Shown piece by piece: positions 8,711 through 16,348 of a stretch of 64,000 bases of DNA; position 1 is the first letter of the stretch, and every line of letters begins with the position of its first letter. The position numbers were made by a program, and so were the translations under genes. The DNA is from Sphaerisporangium corydalis (GTDB taxonomy: Bacteria > Actinomycetota > Actinomycetes > Streptosporangiales > Streptosporangiaceae). The stretch is from the NCBI RefSeq assembly GCF_025506355.1, contig NZ_JANZYP010000047.1:1-64000 (forward strand). The letters run 5' to 3'. The notes beneath the pieces are model-generated. The model searched no databases and was not told the DNA's origin. It saw only the letters and a program-made list of their open reading frames with translations.

Positions 8711-9781
8711 ATGGCGGACGTGTGGATCCTGGGTGGGACCGGTCGCAGCGGCAGGGCGATCGCCGCCCAGTTGCGTGCGCGGGGCATCCGGCCGGTGCTG
8801 GTCGGGCGGGACGCCGCGCGCCTGGTCGCGGTGGCCGGGGGCGATGGCATGGTGGTGGCCGGGTCGGTCGAGGCGATGGCGGCCGAGATCCGTCGGCGGC
8901 GCCCGGCCGCGGTCGTCAACACGGTCGGCCCGTTCACCCGTACCGCGACGCCGGTGATCCGGGCCTGCCTTCACGGGGGCGGCGACTACCTCGATCTGGC
9001 CAACGATCTGTCCGCGGTGGCCACGACGCTCGCGTTGGGCGATTCGGTCGCGGCCTCCGGGCGTACGGTCGTGACCGGTGCCGGATTCGGTGTCACCGCG
9101 ACAGAAAGCGTGGTCGTGAAGCTCTGCGAGGGGCGCATCGCGCCCGAGCGGGTGAGGGTCGACATGGTGCCGTCGCTCGACACCCAGGCGGGCGTGGTCG
9201 GTGAGGCGCTCGCCGCCACCATTCTCGACGGGATCCCGGGCGTCGAGGGCGGCGGCCGGTTCCAGGGACGGCGATACCGCGACGGACGGCTGGTGGCGGC
9301 ACCGATCGGCGGTGACCCGATGCGGCTGACGCTGCCCGATGGCGGCGTGGTCACCACGGCCGGTATGCCCCTCGGCGAGCTGATGGCGGCCCAGCGCGCC
9401 AGCGGCGCGCCGAATGTGGTCGCCGCGTCGAGCGAGGCGCCGTCCTCGCCGGTGGTCCGGGCGATCCTGCCGGTGGCCACGGCGGTGCTGGGCATCCGCC
9501 CGGTGCGGGAGTTCGCGATCCGGCGGCTGGCCGCGGTGAAGGTCGCGGCCAAGCCGAAGCCGCGTGAGCACTCGTGGGGGCACGCGGTCGTGCGCTGGTC
9601 CGACGGCACTACGCGCGAGGGCTGGCTGCGGCTCGGCGAGGCCCAGGAGTGGACCGGCGCGGTGCCGGCCGAGGTGGTGCGGCGGCTGCTGGCGGGCGAG
9701 GGCAAGCCGGGGGCGTTCACCCCGGCCGCGTTGTTCGGCCCGTCCCTGGCCGAGGCGTGCGGAGCCGAGTACGTCGTCTGA
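8711..9781 (+). CDS. NAD(P)-binding oxidoreductase, saccharopine dehydrogenase-like
   Basis: 356 residues. It begins VWILGGTGRSGRAIAAQL, a GxxGxxG Rossmann motif, and continues with VVNTVGPFTRTATPVIRAC and GGGDYLDLANDL, as in saccharopine-dehydrogenase-like and trans-acting enoyl reductase families. The C-terminal half has no catalytic motif I can name. The substrate is unknown. Start ATG with GGAG about eight bases upstream. It is divergent from a TetR gene with two operators between, so expression is probably induced by a small molecule. Confidence 0.75.
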   Translation: MADVWILGGTGRSGRAIAAQLRARGIRPVLVGRDAARLVAVAGGDGMVVAGSVEAMAAEIRRRRPAAVVNTVGPFTRTATPVIRACLHGGGDYLDLANDLSAVATTLALGDSVAASGRTVVTGAGFGVTATESVVVKLCEGRIAPERVRVDMVPSLDTQAGVVGEALAATILDGIPGVEGGGRFQGRRYRDGRLVAAPIGGDPMRLTLPDGGVVTTAGMPLGELMAAQRASGAPNVVAASSEAPSSPVVRAILPVATAVLGIRPVREFAIRRLAAVKVAAKPKPREHSWGHAVVRWSDGTTREGWLRLGEAQEWTGAVPAEVVRRLLAGEGKPGAFTPAALFGPSLAEACGAEYVV

Positions 9782-9782
9782 C

Positions 9783-9940
9783 GGTATCGGCGCTGTTCGC
9801 GTTGGGGGACCACGAGCCGGTCGTACACCCCTCGGCGTATGTGCATCCCGATACCGTTGTCATCGGCTCGAGCTCTCGGTGTGGCCGGCCGCCGTGCTGC
9901 GAGCCGGCTTCGGCAGACTGTGGGAAGCGCCATGGGCGCT
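9783..9940 (+). pseudogene. Gamma-carbonic-anhydrase-like (hexapeptide) gene remnant
   Basis: One frame reads ALGDHEPVVHPSAYVHPDTVVIGS, split here as the typical start ALGDHEPVVHP of left-handed beta-helix gamma-carbonic anhydrase-like proteins followed by YVHPDTVVIGS. After a few bases a second frame continues LSVWPAAVLRAGFG, the next conserved block of the same family. A deletion plus frameshift joins them, and the metal-binding histidines further on are absent. No start codon with a ribosome site is seen. It fills most of the gap before the convergent monooxygenase gene. Confidence 0.65.
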
Positions 9941-9965
9941 CACGGGGGACCCGCGCGAGTATCCA

Positions 9966-11261
9966 TCACCGCAGATGAGCGGGCTTCCCGTTGGGCAAGT
10001 CGGTCGTGCTGAGGTAGTTGCTGACGTGGCGGAGCCAGGTGGTGTAGCCGGTGGTGACCAGGGTGTCGGGGAGCAGGCGTGTCAAGAACTGGGGGCGGTA
10101 CTTGTTGGTGCTTTCGGTGGCGGCCAGGTTCGCGGCGCGGGCGGACTGCCGGGAGCGGATCCGCTCGTAGCGGCGCAGCCGCTCCGTCACCGAGCCGGGG
10201 CCGTCGAGCACCTGGCCAGGGCCGTCCAAGGCCAGGCCGGGGCCGTCGAGAACCTGGTCGGGGCGGTCGAGGGCCGGGCTGGGGTCGTCCAAGGCCGGGC
10301 CGGGGCCGTCGGGCGCCCGGCCGAGGTCGGTGAGCAGTAGGCCGGGGGCGGTGAGTTCGCGGGTCAGGGTCCAGCCGTCTTCTAGTGCCTGGTTCGCGCC
10401 CTGGGCCATCGTCGGTGGCATGGAGTGGGCGGCGTCGCCGGCAAGTGTGGTGCGGCCTCTGCCCCAGATCTTCGGTACGCGGTGGCGGTGGTGGGTGAAG
10501 CGGTCGATCTGCCCGATCGAGGCGAGCACCTCGGGGACGGGCGCGGCCCAGTGTCCGAAGCGTTCGGTCAGCGCTTCGACGGGCGAGGTGGGCAGCGGCG
10601 CGCGGTGGTCGGTCCGATGGTCGAACCACCACAAAAGCTGCCCCTCCCCGGCGGGGATCAGGCCGCAGAGCCCTTCGCGCCCGATCATCATGACGACCCG
10701 GTGGGAGGAGACGAGGTCGAGCGGTCCCCTGACGAACCCCTGCCAGGTGACCCACTCCGTGAGCCGGCCGGGGTCGGCACCCCACAGGTGATCGCGTACC
10801 ACCGAGGAGCGCCCGTCGGCCCCCACGATGACGTCGCCGCGCGCCGTGCTCCCGTCGGCGAAGGTGATCTCGCCCCGCTCGTGGTCCACGTGCGCGCAGG
10901 TGTGGCCGAAGCGCAGCACGCCGTCGGGCAGGCCGTCGGAGAGGCGCTCGACCAGCCGTTGCCGGGGCAGGTGCACGTTCGGTGTGCCGTAGCGCCGGGC
11001 CACGGCGGCGACGTCGACGGTGACCAGCAGCCGCCCGCCGGACGACCGCGACTCCATCGCGTCGATGCGCCGTCCGACACCGGTGAGGTCGACGTCGAGG
11101 TCGCGCAGGATGCCGGTGCTGCCGCTCCAGAGCGTCACGGATCCGCCCACCGTTCGCAGCCCCGGCGCCCGCTCGTACACCTCGACCTCGTGCCCCGACC
11201 TGATCAGGCCGCGCGCGGCGGCGAGTCCGGCGACGCCCGCGCCGACGACCAGTACTCTCAT
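9966..11261 (-). CDS. FAD-dependent monooxygenase (PHBH fold)
   Basis: 431 residues. FAD motifs are in place: VLVVGAGVAGLAAARGLI (GxGxxG, 3-20), the DG motif GADGRSSVVRDHL (about 148) and the GD motif LAGDAAHSMPPTMAQGANQALED (about 280, split: GDAAHSMPP). This is a class A flavin monooxygenase, acting on an aromatic or polyketide-like substrate that cannot be identified. An inserted low-complexity block of five to six LDxPxxx heptads (about residues 321-357) is unusual for the family. It is divergent from a TetR gene with dyads overlapping the promoter region. Confidence 0.88.
   Translation of the reverse strand: MRVLVVGAGVAGLAAARGLIRSGHEVEVYERAPGLRTVGGSVTLWSGSTGILRDLDVDLTGVGRRIDAMESRSSGGRLLVTVDVAAVARRYGTPNVHLPRQRLVERLSDGLPDGVLRFGHTCAHVDHERGEITFADGSTARGDVIVGADGRSSVVRDHLWGADPGRLTEWVTWQGFVRGPLDLVSSHRVVMMIGREGLCGLIPAGEGQLLWWFDHRTDHRAPLPTSPVEALTERFGHWAAPVPEVLASIGQIDRFTHHRHRVPKIWGRGRTTLAGDAAHSMPPTMAQGANQALEDGWTLTRELTAPGLLLTDLGRAPDGPGPALDDPSPALDRPDQVLDGPGLALDGPGQVLDGPGSVTERLRRYERIRSRQSARAANLAATESTNKYRPQFLTRLLPDTLVTTGYTTWLRHVSNYLSTTDLPNGKPAHLR
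10198..10316 (-). repeat. 21-bp coding tandem repeat in the monooxygenase
   Basis: Five to six in-frame 21-base units encode PDGPGPA-LDDPSPA-LDRPDQV and further LDGPGxx heptads between the FAD-binding GD region and the C-terminal helices. Codons drift between units. The insertion preserves the frame and probably forms a surface loop. Confidence 0.7.
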
Positions 11262-11279
11262 TCACGTCACCCTATTTCC

Positions 11280-11311
11280 GATACCCCAAGTATCTGATAC
11301 TGAAAGTATCA
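11280..11311. promoter_or_regulatory. Tandem dyads, likely TetR operator
   Basis: GATACccccaaGTATC-type dyad (11280-11294) is followed directly by TGATACT-GAA-AGTATCA (11295-11311), a perfect 7-bp-arm inverted repeat ending four bases before the TetR gene's ATG. The half-site GTATC is shared. The 53-base gap also contains the monooxygenase start region, so one regulator could control both genes. Confidence 0.7.
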
Positions 11312-11314
11312 TAT

Positions 11315-11896
11315 ATGCCGAGTAGCCCGTCCCCGAGGGGCCGGCGGCCCGATCCGGCCGTCGACGCGAAGATCCGCTCCGCCGTCATGGACCTGCTGCT
11401 CCAGCGCGGCCTGGAGGTGACGATGGACGAGGTGGCCGCACACGCCGGAGTGGGCCGTGCCAGCGTGTTCCGGCGCTATGCGACCAAGCGGGACATGCTG
11501 CTGGACGCGCTGGCCCAGATGTTCGACATCCAGATCGCCATCCCCGACACCGGCTCACTGACCGGCGACCTGCGGCAGGTGGTCGTCGACACGCTGGCCG
11601 CCTGGCAGGACGACCGGGTCGCCGCGCTGAGCCGCCAGATCCTGGGCGAGACCGGACGCGACCCGGCCGTGGCCGACCTCGTGCGCACGAGCATGCGCGA
11701 CCGGATGGCCCGAACCTGGGCGGTCTACGACCGGGCGATCGAGCGGGGCGAGCTCCGCCCGGACAGCGACCTGTGGCTGCTGACCGACCTGTTCGCCGGT
11801 CTCGTGGCTTACCGGGGCCTGCTCAGCCTCGACCTCCCCGACCCCGACGAGATCGTCCGGTCCCTGCTGTACGGCTTCGCCCCGGCGGGCCGGTAG
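11315..11896 (+). CDS. TetR family transcriptional regulator
   Basis: 193 residues. The helix-turn-helix reads VTMDEVAAHAGVGRASVFRRY followed by ATKRDMLLDALAQ (about 32-65). The C-terminal domain (about 80-190) resembles the TetR_C class common near monooxygenases. The dyads run to within four bases of the start codon. It is the probable local regulator of the divergent FAD monooxygenase and of itself. Confidence 0.88.
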   Translation: MPSSPSPRGRRPDPAVDAKIRSAVMDLLLQRGLEVTMDEVAAHAGVGRASVFRRYATKRDMLLDALAQMFDIQIAIPDTGSLTGDLRQVVVDTLAAWQDDRVAALSRQILGETGRDPAVADLVRTSMRDRMARTWAVYDRAIERGELRPDSDLWLLTDLFAGLVAYRGLLSLDLPDPDEIVRSLLYGFAPAGR

Positions 11897-11904
11897 GGCC
11901 CTGG

Positions 11905-13260
11905 TCAGAGGGAGGTCGCCGGTTTGATGTTCTGGTTCAGGTGGAAGATGTTCTGGCGGTCCCACGTCGTCTTCAGGGCGGACAATCTGGCCAGCTTGGC
12001 GGCGGGATAGGCGCGGCGGATGCCGCGCTGGCCGTCGTCGGCGGTGAGGGAGTTGACGTAGACGCCGCCCGCGTACGGATCGAGCGCGGCGCCGGCGGCG
12101 CGGGCGGCGGCCATCCTGGCGGCGTCCTCGGCCGCGTCGGTCCAGCGGGAACCGGCGCCGAACTCGAACATCGTGCCCCGGTGGCTGAACGCGGCGTCGG
12201 ACTCGGCGACGTCGGCGATCGCACCGCCGTGCGCCTGCAGCCCGACGCCGGGCAGGTGCGTGCCAGAGCTCAGATCCGTCGCGCCGCGCAGGAGGAACGC
12301 CTCGATCGCCGAGGTGGGGAACCGGTTCAGATAGTGGGCGCTGGAATACCTGCGGTACGTGTGGCCGCCGCTGGAGTCGTCCCGCCGCTGCAGTTCGAGG
12401 TACGACGGCGTCGTGACCCGCTCCGCGACCGGACGTCCGAGCGCGCGCATCGCCGGCAGCAACCGGCGGCCCCGCACGGGGTCACCGACCCAGACGAACC
12501 CGACGGTGGCGATCGGGCCGCCGGTCGTGTCGCCGACGTCCGCCGTGAACGTCGCCTGGCGCGGCGCGACGGCGGACAGGTCCCGCCAGCCTTCGAGCAC
12601 CGGCACGGCGTCCTCGGCACGGAAGTCGAACTGGGCGACGAGCGTCCGCGTGCCGGTGCGGTGGAGCTGGAACTCGAACTCGGTGACGATGCCGAAGTTG
12701 CCGCCGCCGCCGCGCAGGCCCCAGTACAGGTCCGGGTTCTCGGTGCGGCTCGCGGTCACGACCTCACCTTCGGCCGTGACCATCGTGTAGGACACCACGT
12801 TGTCGCAGGCCAGGCCGTACCGGCGGGCCAGCCATCCCATGCCGCCGCCGAGGGTCAGGCCGCCGACGCCGGTGTGCGAGACGTTGCCGGCGGTGGTGGC
12901 CAGGCCGTAGGGCTGCGTCGCCCGGTCGAGCGCGCCGAGCAGCGCGCCTCCCTGTACCCAGGCGCGCCGCCGGACGGGGTCGACCCGTACGCCGTTCAGC
13001 GGGGTCAGGTCGATCATCAGGCCGTCCTCGGGCACGGCGAAGCCGGCCACGTTGTGCCCACCGCAGCGGACACCGATCTCCAGGTCGAGCTCGCGGGCCA
13101 GGCGCACCGCGGCCACCACGTCGGCGACGCTCGCGGCCGACACGATCATCCTCGGCCGGCGGTCGATCATGGCGTTCCAGATGGAGCGGGCGGTGTCGTA
13201 ACCGGCGTCGCCGGGGGTGAGGAGCCGGCCGTCGAGGTGCGGAGCGGTTGTCGTCGTCAT
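11905..13260 (-). CDS. FAD-binding (berberine-bridge type) oxidoreductase
   Basis: 451 residues from ATG at 13260 (MTTTTAPHL). An upstream in-frame ATG at 13320 would overlap the divergent gene's start and is rejected. The FAD_binding_4 domain contains VRCGGHNVAGFAV, whose His69 is the usual covalent flavin site, and TGVGGLTLGGGMGWLARRYGL. The Cys needed for bicovalent flavin is not at the usual position (NVSHTGVG). The C-terminal end NIFHLNQNIKP is the typical BBE domain close. Substrate unknown (family members oxidise sugars, alkaloids and antibiotics). It is divergent from a MocR regulator. Confidence 0.88.
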   Translation of the reverse strand: MTTTTAPHLDGRLLTPGDAGYDTARSIWNAMIDRRPRMIVSAASVADVVAAVRLARELDLEIGVRCGGHNVAGFAVPEDGLMIDLTPLNGVRVDPVRRRAWVQGGALLGALDRATQPYGLATTAGNVSHTGVGGLTLGGGMGWLARRYGLACDNVVSYTMVTAEGEVVTASRTENPDLYWGLRGGGGNFGIVTEFEFQLHRTGTRTLVAQFDFRAEDAVPVLEGWRDLSAVAPRQATFTADVGDTTGGPIATVGFVWVGDPVRGRRLLPAMRALGRPVAERVTTPSYLELQRRDDSSGGHTYRRYSSAHYLNRFPTSAIEAFLLRGATDLSSGTHLPGVGLQAHGGAIADVAESDAAFSHRGTMFEFGAGSRWTDAAEDAARMAAARAAGAALDPYAGGVYVNSLTADDGQRGIRRAYPAAKLARLSALKTTWDRQNIFHLNQNIKPATSL

Positions 13261-13307
13261 GTGTTTTAGCCTGCCGGAAATCGGTACACCCGGTAAGGTC
13301 CGATCAC

Positions 13308-14729
13308 ATGGGCCGAACAAGGACCAATTCCAGCACCGCCGAAGACCTGCTCATCGAACTGGACCGCACCGGGACCGAACCCCTGCACCGGCAGCTCGAG
13401 GCCGCGATCCGGGCCGGCGTCCGGGCGGGCCGGTTGCGGCCGGGCGCGTCGCTGCCGCCCACCCGCACGCTCGCCACCGGCCTCGGGGTGTCGCGCGGCG
13501 TGGTGGTGGAGGCGTACCAGCAACTGGTAGCCGAGGGCTACCTCACGAGCCGCTCCGGCGGCTACACCCAGGTCACGGCCGAATCCGTTCCCGAGCCGGC
13601 TCCGGTGGCCGGGGTCACCACGGGCCGCACGGCCTTCACGATCGACTTCGGGTACGGGCGCACGGACGTGTCGGCGTTCCCCCGGGCGGCCTGGCTGCGC
13701 TCGGTGCGCACCGTGCTCACCACCACGCCCAACGACCGGTTCGCCTACCTCGACGGGCGCGGCGTCCCCGAACTGCGCGACGCCCTCACCGACTACCTCA
13801 ACCGGGTCCGCGGCACCTCGGCGAGCCCGGAGAACATGGTGATCTCCAGCGGGTACGGGCAGGGCGTCGCGCTGCTGATCCAGGTGCTCGCCGCGCGCGG
13901 CGCGCGGCGGCTCGCCGTCGAGGACCCCTCGCCGGAGGATGACGCCCGCCTGGTCGCCAGGTCCGCCGGGCTCGACGTCGTCGGCATTCCGGTCGGGCCG
14001 GACGGCATCCTCGTCGAGGAACTCGAGAAGGCCGACGCCGACGCCGTCGTGCTGACGCCGTCGCACCAGTGGCCCACCGGCGGGGTCCTCTCGGCCAGGG
14101 CCCGTGCCCAGGTGATCCGCTGGGCGAGGGGGCGCGGGGCCGTCGTGATCGAGGACGACTACGACGCCGAGTACCGCTACGACCGCGCACCCGTCGGCGC
14201 GATCCAAGGCCTGGCGCCGGAGCACGTCGTGTACTGCGGCACGGCGAGCAAGACGCTCGCCCCCGGGCTGCGCCTCGGCTGGCTGCTGGTGCCGCCGCAC
14301 CTGGTGGACGACGTCGCGGCGGCCAAGCTGGTCGCCGACCGAGGCTCGTCGGTGATCGATCAGCTGACCTTCGCCGACTTCCTCAACCGGGGCGAGTTCG
14401 ACCGGCATCTGCGCCGTATGCGGCCGATCTACCGGCGGCACCGGGACGTCCTGCTCGCCGCGTTACGCGGGCGCCTGCCCGACTTCGTACCGGCCGGGGT
14501 CGCGGCCGGCCAGCATGTCGTGGCCTGGCTGCCGCCTGACCTGGACGAGGCCGCCGTCGTGGCCGCCGCCGCCCGGCGCGGCCTCGGCATGTACGGCGTC
14601 GCCCGGTACCGCCTGCGTCCCGGCGGCCCGGGCGGGCTGCTCTTCGGTTACGCCACCCTGTCCGAACGCACCATCATCCAGGGCGTCGACATCCTCGCGG
14701 ACGCGGTCGCGGAGGTCCGCGACTCCTAG
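13308..14729 (+). CDS. MocR-type regulator (GntR wHTH fused to aminotransferase)
   Basis: 473 residues from ATG at 13308. Residues about 12-85 are a GntR winged helix (LHRQLEAAIRAGVRAGRL, then LPPTRTLATGLGVSRGVVVEAY). Residues about 105-470 are a class I aminotransferase fold with the PLP lysine in TASKTLAPGLRLGW (K315) and the DDYDAEYRYD motif. Such regulators sense PLP or amino-compounds. This one is divergent from the flavoenzyme gene 47 bases away, which is its likely target. No pyridoxal synthase genes are nearby, so I do not call it PdxR. The 3' end is tandemly duplicated. Confidence 0.9.
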   Translation: MGRTRTNSSTAEDLLIELDRTGTEPLHRQLEAAIRAGVRAGRLRPGASLPPTRTLATGLGVSRGVVVEAYQQLVAEGYLTSRSGGYTQVTAESVPEPAPVAGVTTGRTAFTIDFGYGRTDVSAFPRAAWLRSVRTVLTTTPNDRFAYLDGRGVPELRDALTDYLNRVRGTSASPENMVISSGYGQGVALLIQVLAARGARRLAVEDPSPEDDARLVARSAGLDVVGIPVGPDGILVEELEKADADAVVLTPSHQWPTGGVLSARARAQVIRWARGRGAVVIEDDYDAEYRYDRAPVGAIQGLAPEHVVYCGTASKTLAPGLRLGWLLVPPHLVDDVAAAKLVADRGSSVIDQLTFADFLNRGEFDRHLRRMRPIYRRHRDVLLAALRGRLPDFVPAGVAAGQHVVAWLPPDLDEAAVVAAAARRGLGMYGVARYRLRPGGPGGLLFGYATLSERTIIQGVDILADAVAEVRDS

Positions 14730-14772
14730 CGGCCGGAGGCCCGCGACTCCCAGCGGCCGGAGGTCCGTGACC
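14711..14772 (+). repeat. 24-bp tandem repeat across the MocR stop codon
   Basis: Two full units (14711-14734 and 14735-14758) and a partial third. The first contains the TAG stop (14727-14729) and in the second this TAG reads CAG. The unit is 24 bases, so the copy stays in the gene's frame. Confidence 0.8.
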
Positions 14773-14847
14773 TGGCGGACGGGGGTCGGCTTCGGCGGGC
14801 CCGGAGTTGTCGTAGGCCGCCGATACGCTGCCTGCGAGGAGGCGGTA

Positions 14848-16032
14848 ATGCTGCGGATCACCCAGGCCCAGGCGCTCACCCTGCGGATGGCGGCCCTGCT
14901 GCTGCCCGAACGGCGGCACGCCGACGGGCATCACGGTGCGGACCGGCATGACGGGACGGACCGGCCGGCCGACGTGGCCGGGGTGGTGACCTGGCTCGGT
15001 GCGATGCAGGCGCAGGACCTGGCCAGCGGCCTGTGGTCGTTCGGTGTCCGCCTGCCTGACCACACCGTCGGCGACGTGACCGCCGCGCTGGAGCGGCGCG
15101 AGGCGCTGCGCACCTGGCCGATGCGCGGCACCGTCCACTTCGTTCCGTCGCGAGACGCCCACTGGATGCTCGACCTGATGGGTCCGCGGGCGCTGGCGGG
15201 CGCGGCCAAGCGGCGCGAGTTCCTGGGGTTGAGCGAGGAGCTCGCCGAACGGGCGCTGGAGGTGCTGGGCGCGGAGCTGGCCGGAGGCGGCCGATTGACC
15301 CGGTCGCAGTGCCTCGCCGTGCTCGCCGACAAGGGCATCGAGGGCGCCGGCCAGTTCGGCTACCACCTGCTGTGGTACGCCAGCCAGCGCGGCGTACTGT
15401 GCATCGCCCCGAACATCGGCAACGAGCAGAGTTTCGTGCTGCTGGACGAGTGGGTCCCCGACCCGCACCGGCCCGATCGCGAGGAGGCGCTGGCCACCCT
15501 GGCGCTGCGGTTCTTCCGCGGCCGTGGGCCGGCGACCAGGCAGGATTTCGCCGGCTGGACCGGGCTGACCGCCGCCGACGCCAAGCGCGGCATCGCGGCG
15601 GCGGGCGACCGGTTGACCGGCGTGACCGTCGAAGGCGTCGAGATGTACCTGGAACCGGCACTGCTCGCCACCGCGCCGTCCGAGCCGCACCCGAGACCGC
15701 TCGACACCACGCCGGCCACGACGGACGGCGGCGAGTTCCGCGTCCTGCCCGGGTTCGACGAGTACCTGCTGGGCTACAAGGACCGCTCACTCATGCTCGC
15801 CGACGAGCACAAACCGGCCATCATCCCCGGCAACAACGGCGTGTTCCAGGCGACCGTGGTCCGCGACGGCCGGGTCGTCGGCACGTGGAAGCGGTCACTC
15901 CTCAAGACCAAGGTGCAGGTCGTGGTCCGTCCCCTCGTGCCGCTGGGCACGGACGACCTGGCGAAGATCGAGCAGGCGTTCGAAGGGTACGCGCGCTTCG
16001 TGGGCCGTACGCTCGAGATACGCCCGCCGTGA
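14848..16032 (+). CDS. Winged-helix DNA-binding protein, AlkZ-like glycosylase family
   Basis: 394 residues. The start is fixed by GAGGAGG six bases upstream. The family (HTH_42) includes AlkZ-type DNA glycosylases that unhook interstrand crosslinks. The QxQ catalytic motif is present in LGAMQAQDLASGLW, followed by LRTWPMRGTVHFV and later GFDEYLLGYKDR and PGNNGVFQATVV. A His/Asp-rich insertion (about residues 22-42) is variable. The protein is cytoplasmic. Its role could be genome protection against an alkylating natural product, but no such cluster is visible here. The stop codon begins a tandem repeat. Confidence 0.8.
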   Translation: MLRITQAQALTLRMAALLLPERRHADGHHGADRHDGTDRPADVAGVVTWLGAMQAQDLASGLWSFGVRLPDHTVGDVTAALERREALRTWPMRGTVHFVPSRDAHWMLDLMGPRALAGAAKRREFLGLSEELAERALEVLGAELAGGGRLTRSQCLAVLADKGIEGAGQFGYHLLWYASQRGVLCIAPNIGNEQSFVLLDEWVPDPHRPDREEALATLALRFFRGRGPATRQDFAGWTGLTAADAKRGIAAAGDRLTGVTVEGVEMYLEPALLATAPSEPHPRPLDTTPATTDGGEFRVLPGFDEYLLGYKDRSLMLADEHKPAIIPGNNGVFQATVVRDGRVVGTWKRSLLKTKVQVVVRPLVPLGTDDLAKIEQAFEGYARFVGRTLEIRPP

Positions 16033-16112
16033 GCAGGACGAAGACGCGCCTGGCATGAGCCGGACGAAGATGTGGGCGTGAGCCGGACGAAGATGCGCTG
16101 GGCATGAGCCGG
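16029..16112 (+). repeat. NTGA-linked tandem repeat after the AlkZ-like gene
   Basis: Units of 26, 23 and 26 bases start at the gene's stop: 16030-16055, 16056-16078, 16079-16104 plus a partial fourth. Each begins TGAGC(C/A)GGACGAAGA. All junctions are GTGA or ATGA, so they form consecutive overlapping mini-ORFs: 16029-16058 (VSRTKTRLA), 16055-16081 (MSRTKMWA), 16078-16107 (VSRTKMRWA), then a 31-codon frame from 16104 to 16199. The 316-base gap to 16348 holds no other gene. Confidence 0.8.
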
Positions 16113-16348
16113 GGGTTCCGATCGACGGCGCCGGGACCGGGGTCGTGGTGGACGGCGGGCTCCGGCGTCCACCGCCCGCGTGCCGCCGTGCGCCGCTGAA
16201 ATTTCCACGAGTGACCTGGTACTTCGCGGCCCCGCCCGGCCGCCGCCTCGACATGGGCCGACGTACGCGTCTACCGTCCGCACACCGAATGATCGGCAGG
16301 GCGAAGCCGGTCGGCCACCGCCCGCACCCCGTCCGTAAGGGAGTCACC

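Noticed and set aside
13266-14441. Long minus frame opposite the MocR gene
   Set aside because: Antisense shadow with no domain; the forward strand has complete GntR and aminotransferase motifs.
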